A stretch of DNA of 64,000 nucleotides from Laburnicola sp. R22_1 (taxonomy: Eukaryota; Ascomycota; Dothideomycetes; Pleosporales; Didymosphaeriaceae): the NCBI GenBank assembly GCA_014281115.1, contig JACONQ010000005.1, positions 2,604,001 through 2,668,000 of the forward strand. The letters are read 5' to 3'. Below the pieces are notes generated by a model. The model saw only the letters and a program-made list of their open reading frames with translations, was not told the DNA's origin and did not search any database. Each line of letters begins with the position of its first letter. Positions within the stretch are counted from its first letter, which is position 1. The position numbers and the translations under genes were made by a program. Positions 22,618-33,802 of the stretch are shown here, piece after piece.

Positions 22618-23919
22618 CTATGCGCGCCTGGAGGGTGTCTGGCGGAGGAAGCTGATATTGCCCGAAAAGAAGTCTTTGCCTGCTTGGACAAAGTACTTCT
22701 TTGTGACATCTGGATCATTTGGATGGGCCGTTTGAATGAAAGTGACGTGCCGCTTATATGGCCCGTGGTGGTCGTCGACGTACGAAAGGATTTCGGGGAG
22801 CTCTGCACGGCGTCAGTGTTGAAGCAGGTTGGTTGCTTGTTCCAGACCACTTACTTTCCCAGGGTAGAACCAGATCTCGCTGGTTGTCCACAGCTTGCCC
22901 AATCTGCACTCGAGCACGCCAACCGGAAGGGCAGCAGGTCGCGGTCGCTTGCCTACAACGATCAGTATCGGCTTGATTCACCACTCCGGAAGACAAACCC
23001 ACAACATAAAAGACATGGAGAAAGGGCTTTTGAAGAACACGCAAAAGTCTTCGCAGACCAGACGCGCCACAGTGTCCAGTGGCGCAATCTCGAGCGGCTT
23101 CTCCAGCGCGTAGCCCAAGCGCTCTTCGTCATCCCATAGCTTCCTCGCTCCCTCTTCCTTCTGTTCCCAGAAGCGCGCCGGATACTTCGCCGACAAGAAG
23201 CTCGCCACCTCCTGCAGCAGCTCTTCGCAGGCGTTCTCCGTCTCCTTGCCTGGACGCACCTGGACACACGCTTCATACCGCCTGGCGAGGATTTGGTCGC
23301 GCGCAGTGCGCAGCTCCCCGCCATCTATACTAACCCACCTGCCCCTTTCCAACTCTTGAAGACCAAGCTCCCGCGGATGCTCAAACCGCTTAGGAAAATA
23401 CTGCTTATTGTACTCATCCGCCGACATATCGACCAGCATATCCGGGAACTCACTTCCATCCCCGCCGTCATCTTGCACAAAGGCCGGCAGTCGCGAAACT
23501 CGCTTCTCCTCGAAGATCCTCTCCCTCAGACTCAAACTGTCAATCTCCTTGACAGCCTCGAAGCTCATCGTTGCAACGTCCCCGTTCCACAGCGCGCTAT
23601 CTACGACTCTCTGACTCGCACGGCGTTGCTCGGCTGTGAGCCGCTCGCGTATATATTCGGGCTGGATGTCGAATTTCTTGAACTTGGGGTCGAGGGCGCC
23701 GTCGTAGAACCAGAGACGCGCGAGGCAGGTGCCGACGAAGAAGGACCAGAGGAAGAAGCCGGCTACGACGCTGAAGAGGAAGATTAGCGGGGTGGTGGTG
23801 TCGTTGTAGGTGTGGTTTTGCTCCATAGTTTGGGGGAGAGGTGAGCTGAGTGCGCCCTGGGTGTGGTTTTGCGCCATGGTTTGGGGGAGATGTGAGAGGA
23901 GTGTGATAAGCAGGAGCAT
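22618..23919 (-). CDS. Membrane-anchored DUF3445 (HDOD-like) protein, possibly disrupted
   Basis: Three exons on the minus strand: 23919-23006, 22952-22855 and 22802-22618. Introns are about 53 bp (GTTGTG donor, TACTGAT branch; GTCTTT at 23014 is an alternative donor in the same phase) and 52 bp. The N-terminus has a hydrophobic start, two LPQTM(A/E)QNHT repeats and a membrane segment (LIFLFSVVAGFFLW). The body matches DUF3445, related to the heme-dependent oxidative N-demethylase alpha subunit: MSADEYNKQYFPKRF, ELGLQELERGRWVSID, ELLQEVASFLSAKYP, DTVARLVCEDFCVF and, in exon 2, ATATCCPSGWRA. The frame meets TAG at 22618-22620 (398 codons). The same frame then stays open to TAG at 22456 with protein-like sequence (RSWPAHMARLKGRDLWAR), so the first stop may be premature. 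Confidence 0.7.
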
Positions 23920-24560
23920 ATTTGTGGGACAATGACGGAAGTTACAAAGGTGGATGTCTTTTCTATGTTCACGATAGGGGGTTGAATGTCAGTGTGTATG
24001 AATTTGAGGTGGAGGTGACACCGCCGCCGTTTGTGAGGTACGTTGTTTTCATCGGCCAGTTCACTATTCCGTGTGACGCGCAAGACTGTGAACGCTCTCA
24101 ACGAGCTCGTAGGTAGCAACGCGACTTCTTATTTTCTCCTACCATGTTTGGTAGACTAAGACTATCCGCATGCATTGATCCGGAATACATGCGCCTCCAT
24201 CATCGTACTGCGTAGCCAAGACATGTCCTACCACGCTACCCTATCAGAGGGCGGCACAACGTACGAATACTGCATCTCAGGTAGTCTGGTGAGTAAGCTC
24301 GGCCATATAGTGGTCGGCCATATATAGTGATCGGCCACCCCACCCAAAGTAGCCACACAGTTTGGAGTCGCGATTTCTCAACAACAACAATTACAATTGC
24401 CATTCAGTACACATAGAACTAAGTTCAAGTGCTGCTACTACTGCTGCTGCTTTTTGAGCTTCTTTCTCTAGTGAACTACTTGCCTGTTGAGCCTGTAAAG
24501 CAGCTGCTCGGTTAATAGCAGCCTTTATAGCCTCAACATTACTGAAGCGCTTATTTGGAT
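23920..24560. other. Intergenic flank with GGCCATATA repeats
   Basis: Upstream of the DUF3445-like gene. At 24300-24340 the sequence repeats GGCCATATAGTG, GGCCATATATAGTG and CGGCCACC at short spacing. These may belong to the terminal region of the transposon that follows. Confidence 0.5.
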
Positions 24561-25779
24561 TAACTTAAACGCGCTTTCTGACGCGGGTGATCTTAGCACT
24601 ATCTAGTTGATATTTGAGTCGTTGATTTTTAGCCTCAAGTTGGGCTGTCCTGGTGTTGGCTTCTGTAATAGCCTTGCCTGCCTTGCCAAGCACTACGCGG
24701 GTGCTTTGTGAGAGAGATTCTGACAATAGCAGCTGTTGTTGAGCCTTATATAGAGCCTGTGAGCTCTGAGGGGTGTTGAAGACTTGATCTGCAGTTACTA
24801 GCCCCTGACTGCTCGCTGGAGGGGTGACTGGCTGGCCAGTTACTTGAGATGAGAGCAGCACAAGGTCTGGGTTGTATGGGCAGAGCCCTGCAGCCCTCTA
24901 GCCGGCTCGGATAACTCGCTCTGAGAGTCCTTCTTCTCTAGCTTTGTTGTATGATATAACGAAGCGCTCTTTTTTGATAGGTGCTGCGTTATTAAGGGCT
25001 GAGAGAGCTCGTATCTCACCACGGTACTTGGATTTGAGTACTGAGAAAGGAGCAAGATCCAATGGCTGAAGCAGGTGTAAGGAGTAAGCTAGAAGATACA
25101 AGAGGTGGATCTTGTTGACCTTGCAGAGCCACATAAAGTCAATAGGGATATAGGAGCCATAGCCGTTAAGAAGGAGGAGCCGCCAGCCACTGTTAGATGG
25201 TGAAGTATTTGGCATAAAAATACGCTGCAACCATTCATAGCCAATTAAGTTTAACGTCCATCTATTCTCTAACGTTGTGTAGAGCCAATCTGGTGTGCCT
25301 TGTGCTGGAAACCACGTTGACTGTAGATGCTTGCCCTTAAAGATAACTAGGCATTAAAGCTTGACGCCGACAGCTAAGATGGTCTTAATGATTGATACCC
25401 ACTCGCGATCCTCTAGGGATTTAATATAAGCCTTCTTCTTTGATGAACTAGCAACGACCTAGGAGTTTGTACATACCCCTAGTGCGCACCCAGTCTCATC
25501 CATATTCCACATGTCTTTATACTGTATGCCCAGCTCTATTCTTGTCCGCTTAAATAGCTCAAGAAAGGCTTGTATAGTGTCTTAACTAGCTGCAGTAGTC
25601 CTTGCACTCTCGATTGTTTGGCTAACAATAGAGGCGACGCGTGGGTTGCGTGTGATGAAATGGGGTACCCATAGTTGCCCCAGAGGCTCGTGGTCACCGT
25701 TCATGTGCAGGATTCGGGTGGCCATCTCTCGCACACGGGCTACACGTGAAGGTATAATTTCTTTTCCAACACCATGCAT
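24561..25779 (-). mobile_element. Degraded pogo/Fot1-like DNA transposon
   Basis: On the minus strand three disconnected frames fit one Tc1-pogo/Fot1-type transposase. At 25779-25582 is a likely CENP-B-type HTH part (FITRNPRVASIVSQTIESAR). At 25230-24898 is the end of a DDE_1 catalytic domain (RLLLLNGYGSYIPIDFMWLC, then AYSLHLLQPLDLAPFSVLKS), where pogo transposases normally have HGSH and SHLLQPLD; here they have drifted (YGSY, LHLLQPLD). At 24861-24565 is a Gln/Ser-rich C-terminal region with a coiled coil. The frame is broken by stops and shifts, so it is not active. Terminal inverted repeats were not resolved. Confidence 0.75.
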
Positions 25780-26341
25780 ACGAGTGTACGCATTTCCAGG
25801 GGCTCTATTCGTGTTTTAAAGTACCTACACCGTCGTTAATACAAAGTGATGTTTCGACGCTTATCGCGCTCTTTGGAAGCCACTGTGTTGGATGCGCATT
25901 TCGTCCTGGTGGTCTACTACTCCTACCTACCCTGACGTATAAAGCGTTGCAGCGGGGGATGGTGCACTGCTGTTATATTCTACCAGGAAAATAGTCAAGG
26001 TTATTCCGTTTGAGAAGCTTAGCTTGGGGAGCCGAGCAGTGAGCACCATGGGCTCTAGAGCGGTGAAAAGGCGTAGACAATCGAATCGCAAGAATTTAAA
26101 ACTGAAATTATTATGTGTGCAATGTTGATATTCGACCAGAGCCTAAGCTCCAGGAACTAAATAGGTACAGGAGAAAGAAAGGGAAAAAAAGGCCCAGACA
26201 AAATAGTCAGCCAGTCAGTCCAAGATCCAAGCAAAGCCCTCTCGACCGAACCGAATCGCTTCCCCCGCTCAAAAAAAACGTCTATTCCCATGCCTAATGC
26301 AATAATGCAAGCCGCTGAAACAAAACAACCTCTCCGCTCAC
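25780..26341. other. Intergenic
   Basis: About 0.55 kb between the transposon relic and the small membrane-protein gene. Nothing recognisable. Confidence 0.5.
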
Positions 26342-26612
26342 TCAAGCATGCTTCGCCGGCTCATCCACATCAAGCAATGTCGCACCCCCCGACAACGCCT
26401 CATTCCCTCTCCGCATCTGGTTCTGCCAGCGCGTGCGCGCGGCGTCGATGGTGTTGCCTTCGCTTCGTGCGACGTTGAACGTGTATGTGAAGGAGCCGAC
26501 TGTGTATTTTGTTAGAATTGGTTTGGAATATCGTTGGTGTAGTGGGGTGGGGGTTGGACGCACCGACGAAGGCTGCGAATACCGGCAGGAAGGTCTTTGG
26601 TACGGTGGGCAT
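26342..26612 (-). CDS. Small hypothetical membrane protein (68 aa)
   Basis: Two exons on the minus strand, 26612-26564 and 26499-26342, joined across a 64-bp intron (GTGCGT ... ACACAG) that restores one frame. The predicted protein starts MPTVPKTFLPVFAAFVVGSF, giving one membrane-spanning stretch right at the N-terminus, followed by a polar, probably helical part (RTRWQNQMRRGNEALSGG) and an acidic end. The layout suggests a small organelle-membrane protein, for example mitochondrial, but I do not recognise a family. The clean splice and coherent composition are the reasons for calling it. Confidence 0.65.
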
Positions 26613-28397
26613 TTTGGTGGGTGGTGGATGGGTTTGATTGATGTGGTACGGGCAAGGTTGGATGACCAGGCAGGTAGGTGTCAAAATCTAGATGGAGACC
26701 GAATGCTCGGTGGAGTTTGCTGTGGTACGGAAGTGCGAAAGGTTTGGGTTTGGTGGAAACGCGGTAGATGGTTTGCTTTGCTTTGCTGTATTGGATGCGA
26801 GGCGATGCAATGTGGGTGCTGTGCGATGCTTCACAACACCAACCCAGCCCACCCCCTCTATATACACCCATCCCATCTCCAACCCGTCCTCACCCCCTCA
26901 CGGCGCCGACCGGAATCCAACCTCACAACTGCACCCATCACGTCACCCGCACCCCCAACCGGCGCAGCCTCCTCTCACTGGTGTGAGCAAGCCGTCTGCG
27001 CGCCGTGTGGTTGGCTGCAGGGCGCGCATGCGAGGCCAGAACCAAGCACCGTTCGGGCACGCATCGTCTGATGGGGCGGCGGAGGGGGCCGAGAAAGCGT
27101 TTGGTGGGGAGACGTGGGCGTGCGGGTGGAGTGATTGATTCTTTTGCGTGGCGGCGCGCCTGAAAAGGTGGTGCGAGAATACCGTGACTGGGTTCGCGGG
27201 ACCGCGATGCAGCGTCAACCTGGGAACGGGGAGTATGAATGATGGGGTTTGCGCCATCGCAGCTGCGAGAGATTACGAATGGATTGATTTTTCTTTTTCT
27301 TTTTTTTTTAGATGTTCTTGTTGCTGTACCACAGTGACCCGAGAAAGTCGAGCGGCGAGCCTCAGCTGGAGCTGCAGTGTCGCATGCCCGACGCGAGCCC
27401 TACTCGAGACCTGGATACCGCATCACCAACAGCTCACCAAGAGCGACTTCAATCTATCTACGATCCATGTATTCTATTCCATCTCGATTTTGATTACATC
27501 CCCAGATCGGTTACGCACGACAGCATCCGGTACTACGGCATGACCGGACCAGAGCGTTGGTATACCACGATCCCCCACATTCACACTCTATAGGACTCCG
27601 ACTCCGCTCAAGTATTTCGCCGACGGGCAGAATCTTCCAGAGTAAGAAGTCGCATGCTCTACATCGACCTTATTCCAGATCATCCCCATTCGCAGAACAC
27701 CCGCTTAAAACCTCGGAATACTATCGCGCGACTGACTCCAACCACGTCCCGCTAATAGCACAGAAAGCATACAACTCCACTCTTAGTACGACGCGGCCTT
27801 CCTGCTCGCCATCTTGTGAACTCCTGTGACCATGCGCATCTCGCCGGGCGACGCGTTGCCCCTGCTCGTTACCGTCCAAAATACCGTCTCAACGAACTTC
27901 GATCCTGAATTCCTCATCATCAACGAAGCGATATCCGCCAGGCCTTCCGCTAGGAAGACCACGCGACGAGCGAGTACTCCCGGGCCTCGCAGCCTGAGCC
28001 GCTGTATCCATGCGACGGAGACGACGACATATGAGACGGCGTGGAGGAGGGAAAGGTGCTGAGGCAAAGAGATTCTATGCTGGAAGATACATGGGGAGCC
28101 GGCTTAAAGTGAGGCATTTTCTAATGGGAATACAAGTACCGTGCAGGGTATAAGATGTGTGATTAGAGGTTTGCGGATAAGTCGTATGAGACGCCGCTTG
28201 AATAGGGGGAGGAGAAGGAATGGTCCGCTGGAGGCTGCTGTGATTTCGGTCTATCCTTATTTGAATGCAGACCGGTAGGTTGGAAGAGATATACCACCAT
28301 TGAAAGTTTTGTATTGATGTGGCCGTAATACATGGATCCATGACGCCTACGGAACGCGGTGCCTGCTCAGGTTTTCTCCACGAAACGCAGCTCCTGC
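26613..28397. other. Intergenic, no supported gene
   Basis: About 1.8 kb with overlapping short open frames on both strands, none with a recognisable domain. There is a T-rich run at 27286-27309. A minus-strand 94-codon frame at 27783-28067 has one hydrophobic stretch but no other support. Confidence 0.5.
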
Positions 28398-29297
28398 TCA
28401 GTTCTTTTTCCTCAATGCCCCTCCATCAACGGTAATATCAACCTGCAGAAGCGTTAGCCACCATATCTGAGCTTTCAGGGTCAAGCACTTACCCCATTGA
28501 CAAACCCAGCATTGATGAGATACAAGCACGCATCAGCAATGTCCTTCGGCCTCCCCGCCCTGTTCGTCGGATGATCATCAATGTCCTTCTCACTATTCTG
28601 ACCCTCCCAACTCTCGCCCTTCTCGTCACCCTCCTTGCTCTCATGGGCAACCTTGATCCTACCGGGCGCCACGAGATTCGCCCTGATACCCAAATGACCC
28701 AAGCTGATCGCCATGGCCTGCATCAAGCCCAGCTGTCCAGCCTTGCTCGCCGCATAACCCTCCTGGTTCGGATCACTCTGGTGCGCACGGAAAGACCCAA
28801 TGTGGATGATTCAGGGGCCCGCGCTGTCTTTGTGTGCGCCCGAAGTGTTCTCTGACTCCGATTCTTGGTGCTTCATGTACGGGATGCAGGCCTGGCTCAT
28901 TGCGAAGGGAGCAGTGAGATTGGTCTCCATGTACGCTACCCACTGATCATACGTCTCCTTGTCTTCCATCGTTTTCCCGTCTTTCCAGTACGGCGATGCG
29001 ATGCCCCCATGGTTGATCAGGATGTCGATGCATCCACCGAAGAATTTGGCGGCTTTGTCAACACTTGATCGGATATCCTGGACGTCGCGGAGATTGCACA
29101 CTGAATAGTCGACTTTGCCGTCCTTGTGGTACTTCTGGAGGTGGACCGTGGTTGCGTACTTGAGTTCATCTTCGGCGATGTCGAAGATGTAGACGCGGTG
29201 GCCGGCTTCGAGGATGTAGCGGGCTAGAGCGCGACCAATGCCCTGTGCACCGCCTGAGACGATAATGTTCTTCGCATCGCTGGGGGTCTGAGACGTA
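28398..29297 (-). pseudogene. Short-chain dehydrogenase/reductase with in-frame stop
   Basis: On the minus strand a classical SDR can be followed: nucleotide-binding SGGAQGIGRALARYILEAG, then VYIFDIAEDEL, then DILINHGG in place of NNAG, a Ser-bearing strand IIHIGSFRAH, catalytic GYAASKAGQLGLMQA, LGIRANLVAPGRI, and after a 50-bp intron (28443-28492) the end VDITVDGGALRKKN. An in-frame TGA at 28811-28813 sits just before IIHIGS, where Lys or Arg is common; CGA to TGA would explain it. No in-frame ATG precedes the nucleotide-binding motif; the frame reads CTGGCTACGTCTCAG where a start might be expected. The two defects point to a recently disabled gene. Substrate unknown. Confidence 0.75.
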
Positions 29298-29380
29298 GCC
29301 AGGATTGCAAATCGGATTTTGGCACGGTTTAGGCTTGTGGGGATTGATGATCGCCTGTGGGGTTGGTTTTTGCTCTACGA

Positions 29381-29398
29381 CGTACCTTCGAAGGTACG
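29381..29398. promoter_or_regulatory. 18-bp perfect palindrome
   Basis: CGTACCTTCGAAGGTACG is its own reverse complement. It lies about 85-120 bp upstream of the SDR relic and could be an operator-like binding site for a dimeric factor. Function is inferred only from symmetry and position. Confidence 0.5.
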
Positions 29399-31444
29399 AA
29401 CCGAACGTCGTTCTGACGTCACAGCATCGCGACTTCCATTTTCATACTCATAGTAAAAACTTTGGCTGGAAGCAAAGCTTATGTTGTCAAAAGGATAGTG
29501 ATATTCTTGTTAACCGATTGTTGTAAGAAACGGCTGCGTTGACAGATCAGCATCAACGCGATGGTTCCCTAGCATGATTGCTAGCAGACTGCAAACGCGT
29601 GCGCATGCTTCGGATGCGTTTCACGCATAGATACATGTAAGTGAAGAAGTCGTACTATGAATAGCTTCGTTGTGTTTCACCGCGCATTACTTGGCCTCAG
29701 CGTCATTGCTGACACACGTCACGTCTCGTGGCAGGAGTCTTGCCTGTCTACAGTGGATACTCGATTGGCAAGGCTAGCAATGCTGGCATCTCCCATGTGG
29801 GCGCATCTGAAGACCATCCTTTGCAAAATAGTTGACTCTTCCTCATCCAATGCCTCGGCGCTGTAACCCAAAATAGTTGACGTGTTACGCTATTGTCGAT
29901 CTTGTAGACATGCTGTCTCCACCTCTTAACCCTTGTTGATACCTCCTATTGGAAACCCCAGATAAATCTCTCGAGGAGTATGTTCACAGGACTTTCGTCT
30001 TTAGGGTTAGGGTTTTAAAAGACAGAGAAGGATGTCGTAACTAGAAGCGATCGGGCGCTTTGTGTGCGTTCGATATTTCACGTCGGAGGGATCGGCTGCT
30101 GTAGGACGTGAGGCCGAAATAATTGATAAACGAGGTGTCAGTGACCTGACCGGCAATGGAACAATACCGCATTTTCTTCCCCGAGGAGACGCCGTTCTAA
30201 TCTTATGGGATCCATGTTCGACAATACCTCTTTCTACCAATACTCCTCTCGATATATATCAACAAGTCTCCTCTCGCATACGAAGCGATCTCACTTGCCG
30301 TTTACCCGTCGGAAGGACCATGCCAGGTGCGGCGAAAGCGCTATGTTGGACCCCTAATTCCCTTGCTGTTGGGAGCGGACCGTCTTAATTTCGGGAGAAG
30401 ACCGAATTGTACGGCGCTCGGCGTCACTCGGTGACAGGTTGGCAGCGTAGTCGCGCCGAATACAGCGGGGATTATTAGTAGCGGGTCCACCTGCCTGCAT
30501 CTCGGATGCGCGAATACCCCTTCGACGTTCGTGGGCGAATATGTCGTTGTATCGTATAGCTGAGGGTTGCTTGCGAGCGATGTCGAAGATGCTGGCGGAG
30601 CGGCCCTGGCATGAATTTGTCTTGCAGGATGCCGGGGTTTGCAACGCACGGTCCTTCCTGCGGCCGGGCCAAGAACACAACAATGGCTCCTTCCTCGGCA
30701 CGCGGGCGCGGTTTCCTCCTCAACCTGGTGTCGATGGCACAGGAAGGCACCCACTCCAGGGCTGTGAGCCAACCTAGAATCCCCACACCAGACATCCCCG
30801 CGCTGCCCGATCACACTACGCACTGTGCATCTGCCTTCAAACGCCACAATCATCTTGTTGACCGTTCATCTACCACCTCTTGACGCTGCTGTGCCCTCCC
30901 AATCACAGCAGTCCCGGCCGACGGCCGCTCCGATTGGCCTGTCGGAAACACACCACGCACACGACACCACCCCCGGCCAAAACAACGTGGAATGTCGCGC
31001 ATTGCCGGCGGGTCAAGGGCAAACTGTATCTCAAACCGCGATACGCCGTTTTTCAGGGGCCCCTGGTGTGGTGCAGCGTCGCCTCTACCACCTATACAGT
31101 TCGTATGATAACTAGGTAATGCTCGGCTTACCCAGCTGCGTGTCGCACGAACGCATTCGAACAATCGGCCGCTATCTAGATGCCACGCACGGCCAACGCT
31201 ATGGCGCATCGGATAGTGTAATAACCCAGAGCGCTGGTACGCTTCTCCGGACCTTCCATCAGGGTTTTCGCATGCATCGACCTGCCTATTTCTGGTAGCG
31301 GGCTGGGCCACGCCCCGTTTGACGTTCACCTGCAGCTATGAAAGCCGTCCCGTGTCCAACCTGGTTGCCCTCTTCGCTCAGTAACAATTCGCTCCCCTTT
31401 CTTTCCCATTTGTTTCTGTACTCCTTGAGTACCACTCCACCATT
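29399..31444. other. Intergenic, no supported gene
   Basis: About 2 kb upstream of the permease. It contains TTAGGGTTAGGGTT at 30001-30014, two units of the telomere-type repeat. Several open frames of 100-170 codons on both strands (30341-31329) are Arg/Gly-rich, overlap each other and have no domain. Confidence 0.5.
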
Positions 31445-33417
31445 ATGGCGGACCACACGTACGGTAGCCAGTCCGACGCCTATGCTGCCGAACACGATCT
31501 TCACCGGAGGACCATGGGTAGTAAAGACGCAAAGCGTGAATCCGGAATCTCAGAAGATGGAGGAGCTGTCGCTGCCGACGATCTCCTCGAAGCCATGGGT
31601 TACAAGAGCGAACTCGTGCGCAGCCGCTCGACTTTCCAGGTCGCGTTCATGTCCTTCGTGCTAGCCTCGGTTCCCTATGGTTTAACCACCACGCTCTATT
31701 ACCCTGTCGTAAACGGAGGACCCGTCAATATCATCTGGGGCTGGGTCCTGGTCTCTCTCATCATCATTTGCGTCGCCGCATCATTGGGCGAAATCACCAG
31801 CGTCTATCCAACCGCTGGAGGCGTCTATTATCAATCTTTTATGCTTTCCCCTCCTCAATACAGGAGAATTCTGTCCTGGATCTGCGGATGGGCGTTTGTC
31901 GTCGGCAACATTACCATCACTCTTGCCGTCAATTTTGGAACAGCATCCTTTCTCGCAGCCTGCATCAACGTATTCGAATCTGAACCGGGCGTAGGCATCT
32001 TCGCTGGCGAAGTCTACCAAATCTGGCTCATATTCTTTGCCCTTACCATCATATGCAACCTGATCGCCGCCCTCGGTAATCGCTGGCTGCCCTTGTTAGA
32101 TGTGAGAATGCCCCCAGAGCAATTTTGGCAACTATACTCATATACACTAGACATTCGCCATTTACTGGACACTGGCTGGTGTCGTAGCCATCGTCGTGTG
32201 CATCTTGGCCATTGCAAAGGAAGGGCGCAATAATGCTGCTTATGTATTTGGCGAATTCGACCCGAGCAACAGCGGATGGCCGTCCGGCTGGTCTTTCTTC
32301 GTGGGACTTCTTCACGCTGCCTATGCGACTTCGTCGACGGGAATGATTATCTCGTGAGTATCCCGCCAAACTATCATTTCTGGCATATCTACAAAGCATC
32401 TGCCCAGTCCCGCTACCTCCATCCGCATTGCAACAGCTCTTGCACCTTACAGAATATTGGCCCATCCATTTGCCGAAAATGGTCATTGTGCTGACAATTT
32501 GCAGGATGTGCGAGGAGGTACAGCAACCTGCGACCCAAGTTCCGAAAGCGATGGTCGGTACCGTTATTCTCAACATGATCTGTGGTCTGATCTTCCTTAT
32601 TTCGCTTGTCTTTGTGATGCCGGACCAAGCGTTGCTCGCCGGGCTTGCTTCTGGCCAGCCCGTTCCAACGATCATTAAATCTGCGGTCGGCTCCTCTGCC
32701 GGCGCCATGGGCCTCTTCATTCCACTTCTGGTGCTCGGAGTCATATGTGGGGTTGGCTGCACAACGGCTGCTTCGCGATGCACATGGGCTTTTGCACGTG
32801 ACGGTGCTATCCCTGGATTCCAGTGGTAAGCAGCCCAGAATTGAGTTGTGGAGACTTTCATTCGCTAACACCATTTGCACTCTAGGTGGAGCAAGGTCAA
32901 CACCAAACTGGACGTACCGCTCAATGCTATGATGCTAAGCATGGTGGTTCAACTTCTTCTCGGCCTCATCTACTTTGGTTCGACAGCCGCTTTCAACGCC
33001 TTTTCCGGTGTCGGTGTCATTACCTTGACGTTAAGCTATGTTGTTCCGATCGTGGCGTCGGTTATTGGTGGCCGACAAAAGGTCAAAGAGGGTAGTTTCT
33101 ATCTTGGTGCCTTGGGAACCTTTTGCAACTGGGTTGCTATCAGTAAGTATTCCCCTTCATCTCACACTCCACTACTAACGAAACTTGCAGTTTGGTCGGC
33201 TTTGGCTATTCCCTTGTTCTGCATGCCCGCGGCCATTCCCGTCGATTTGTTGACTATGAATTACGCGAGTGTCGTTTTCGCCGGGTTCTTTACCATCGCG
33301 ACTGTCTGGTACTTCGTCTGGGGCAAGAAGAATTACAAGGGTCCACCGACGCAGGATGACAGCATATTGCAGGCGCGGAGGGCTAGTATTGTCAGCCAAA
33401 TTGGAACCAAGATATAG
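31445..33417 (+). CDS. APC-superfamily amino acid/GABA-type permease
   Basis: Five exons: 31445-32101, 32151-32353, 32505-32825, 32886-33142 and 33191-33417, with introns of 49, 151, 60 and 48 bp; 554 residues. All junctions keep frame. The protein has a ~60-residue cytosolic N-terminus and about twelve membrane segments. Family features include MGYKSELVRSRSTFQVAFMS before the first segment, GGPVNIIWGWVLV, SLGEITSVYPTAGGVYYQS, and MCEEVQQPATQVPKAMVGTV followed by CTTAASRCTWAFARDGAIPG. This fits the GABA/choline-type fungal permeases (Uga4/Hnm1 relatives; Uga4 is 571 aa). It would import GABA, choline or a related amino compound across the plasma or vacuolar membrane. It is the first of three co-directional genes. 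Confidence 0.9.
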
Positions 33418-33802
33418 GATATTGGAGAGAGAGGCGACTAGGGACGACTCCACCGTTGTGTGGCTTGTAAAGTGATATTTTGGAGATCAAGTAGATCTTG
33501 ATACCATTTGCCGTTTAGAGTGGTTTTCACCGCACTAGAATTTCCCTTGAGCCACTGCGTATTATCTTCTCAGCGAACTTACCATGCGTCTTTGCAGCGT
33601 TATACCGTAGGCGCAAGGCACAGGAACCCGTATTCGTTCGAACGTTATTCGAACGTTATCAGATAATCCCCATGCATATTAGTGCTGTCGAATGCAAAGG
33701 GCGCACGCTAACCTGTTTGGAGAATCCTTTCAACACTGCAGGCAACAAAACCCTTGATGACGCCCTCGCAACGACAACAAAGTTCCAGCGTTCTCCATCA
33801 GC
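33418..33802. promoter_or_regulatory. Upstream region of MFS gene with TTCGAACGTTA repeat
   Basis: Between permease stop and transporter start. Two abutting copies of TTCGAACGTTA (33637-33659), each containing the palindrome GTTCGAAC or its partial form, lie about 150 bp before the ATG. They might be a regulator site; this is inference from the repeat only. Confidence 0.35.

Noticed and set aside
27783..28067. Minus-strand 94-codon frame as part of the SDR gene
   Set aside because: The SDR already ends at 28398 with a family-typical C-terminus; no similarity to SDR motifs in this frame.
30341..31329. Overlapping Arg/Gly-rich frames of 100-170 codons
   Set aside because: Several frames on both strands are open at once, typical of GC-rich noncoding DNA; none shows a motif.
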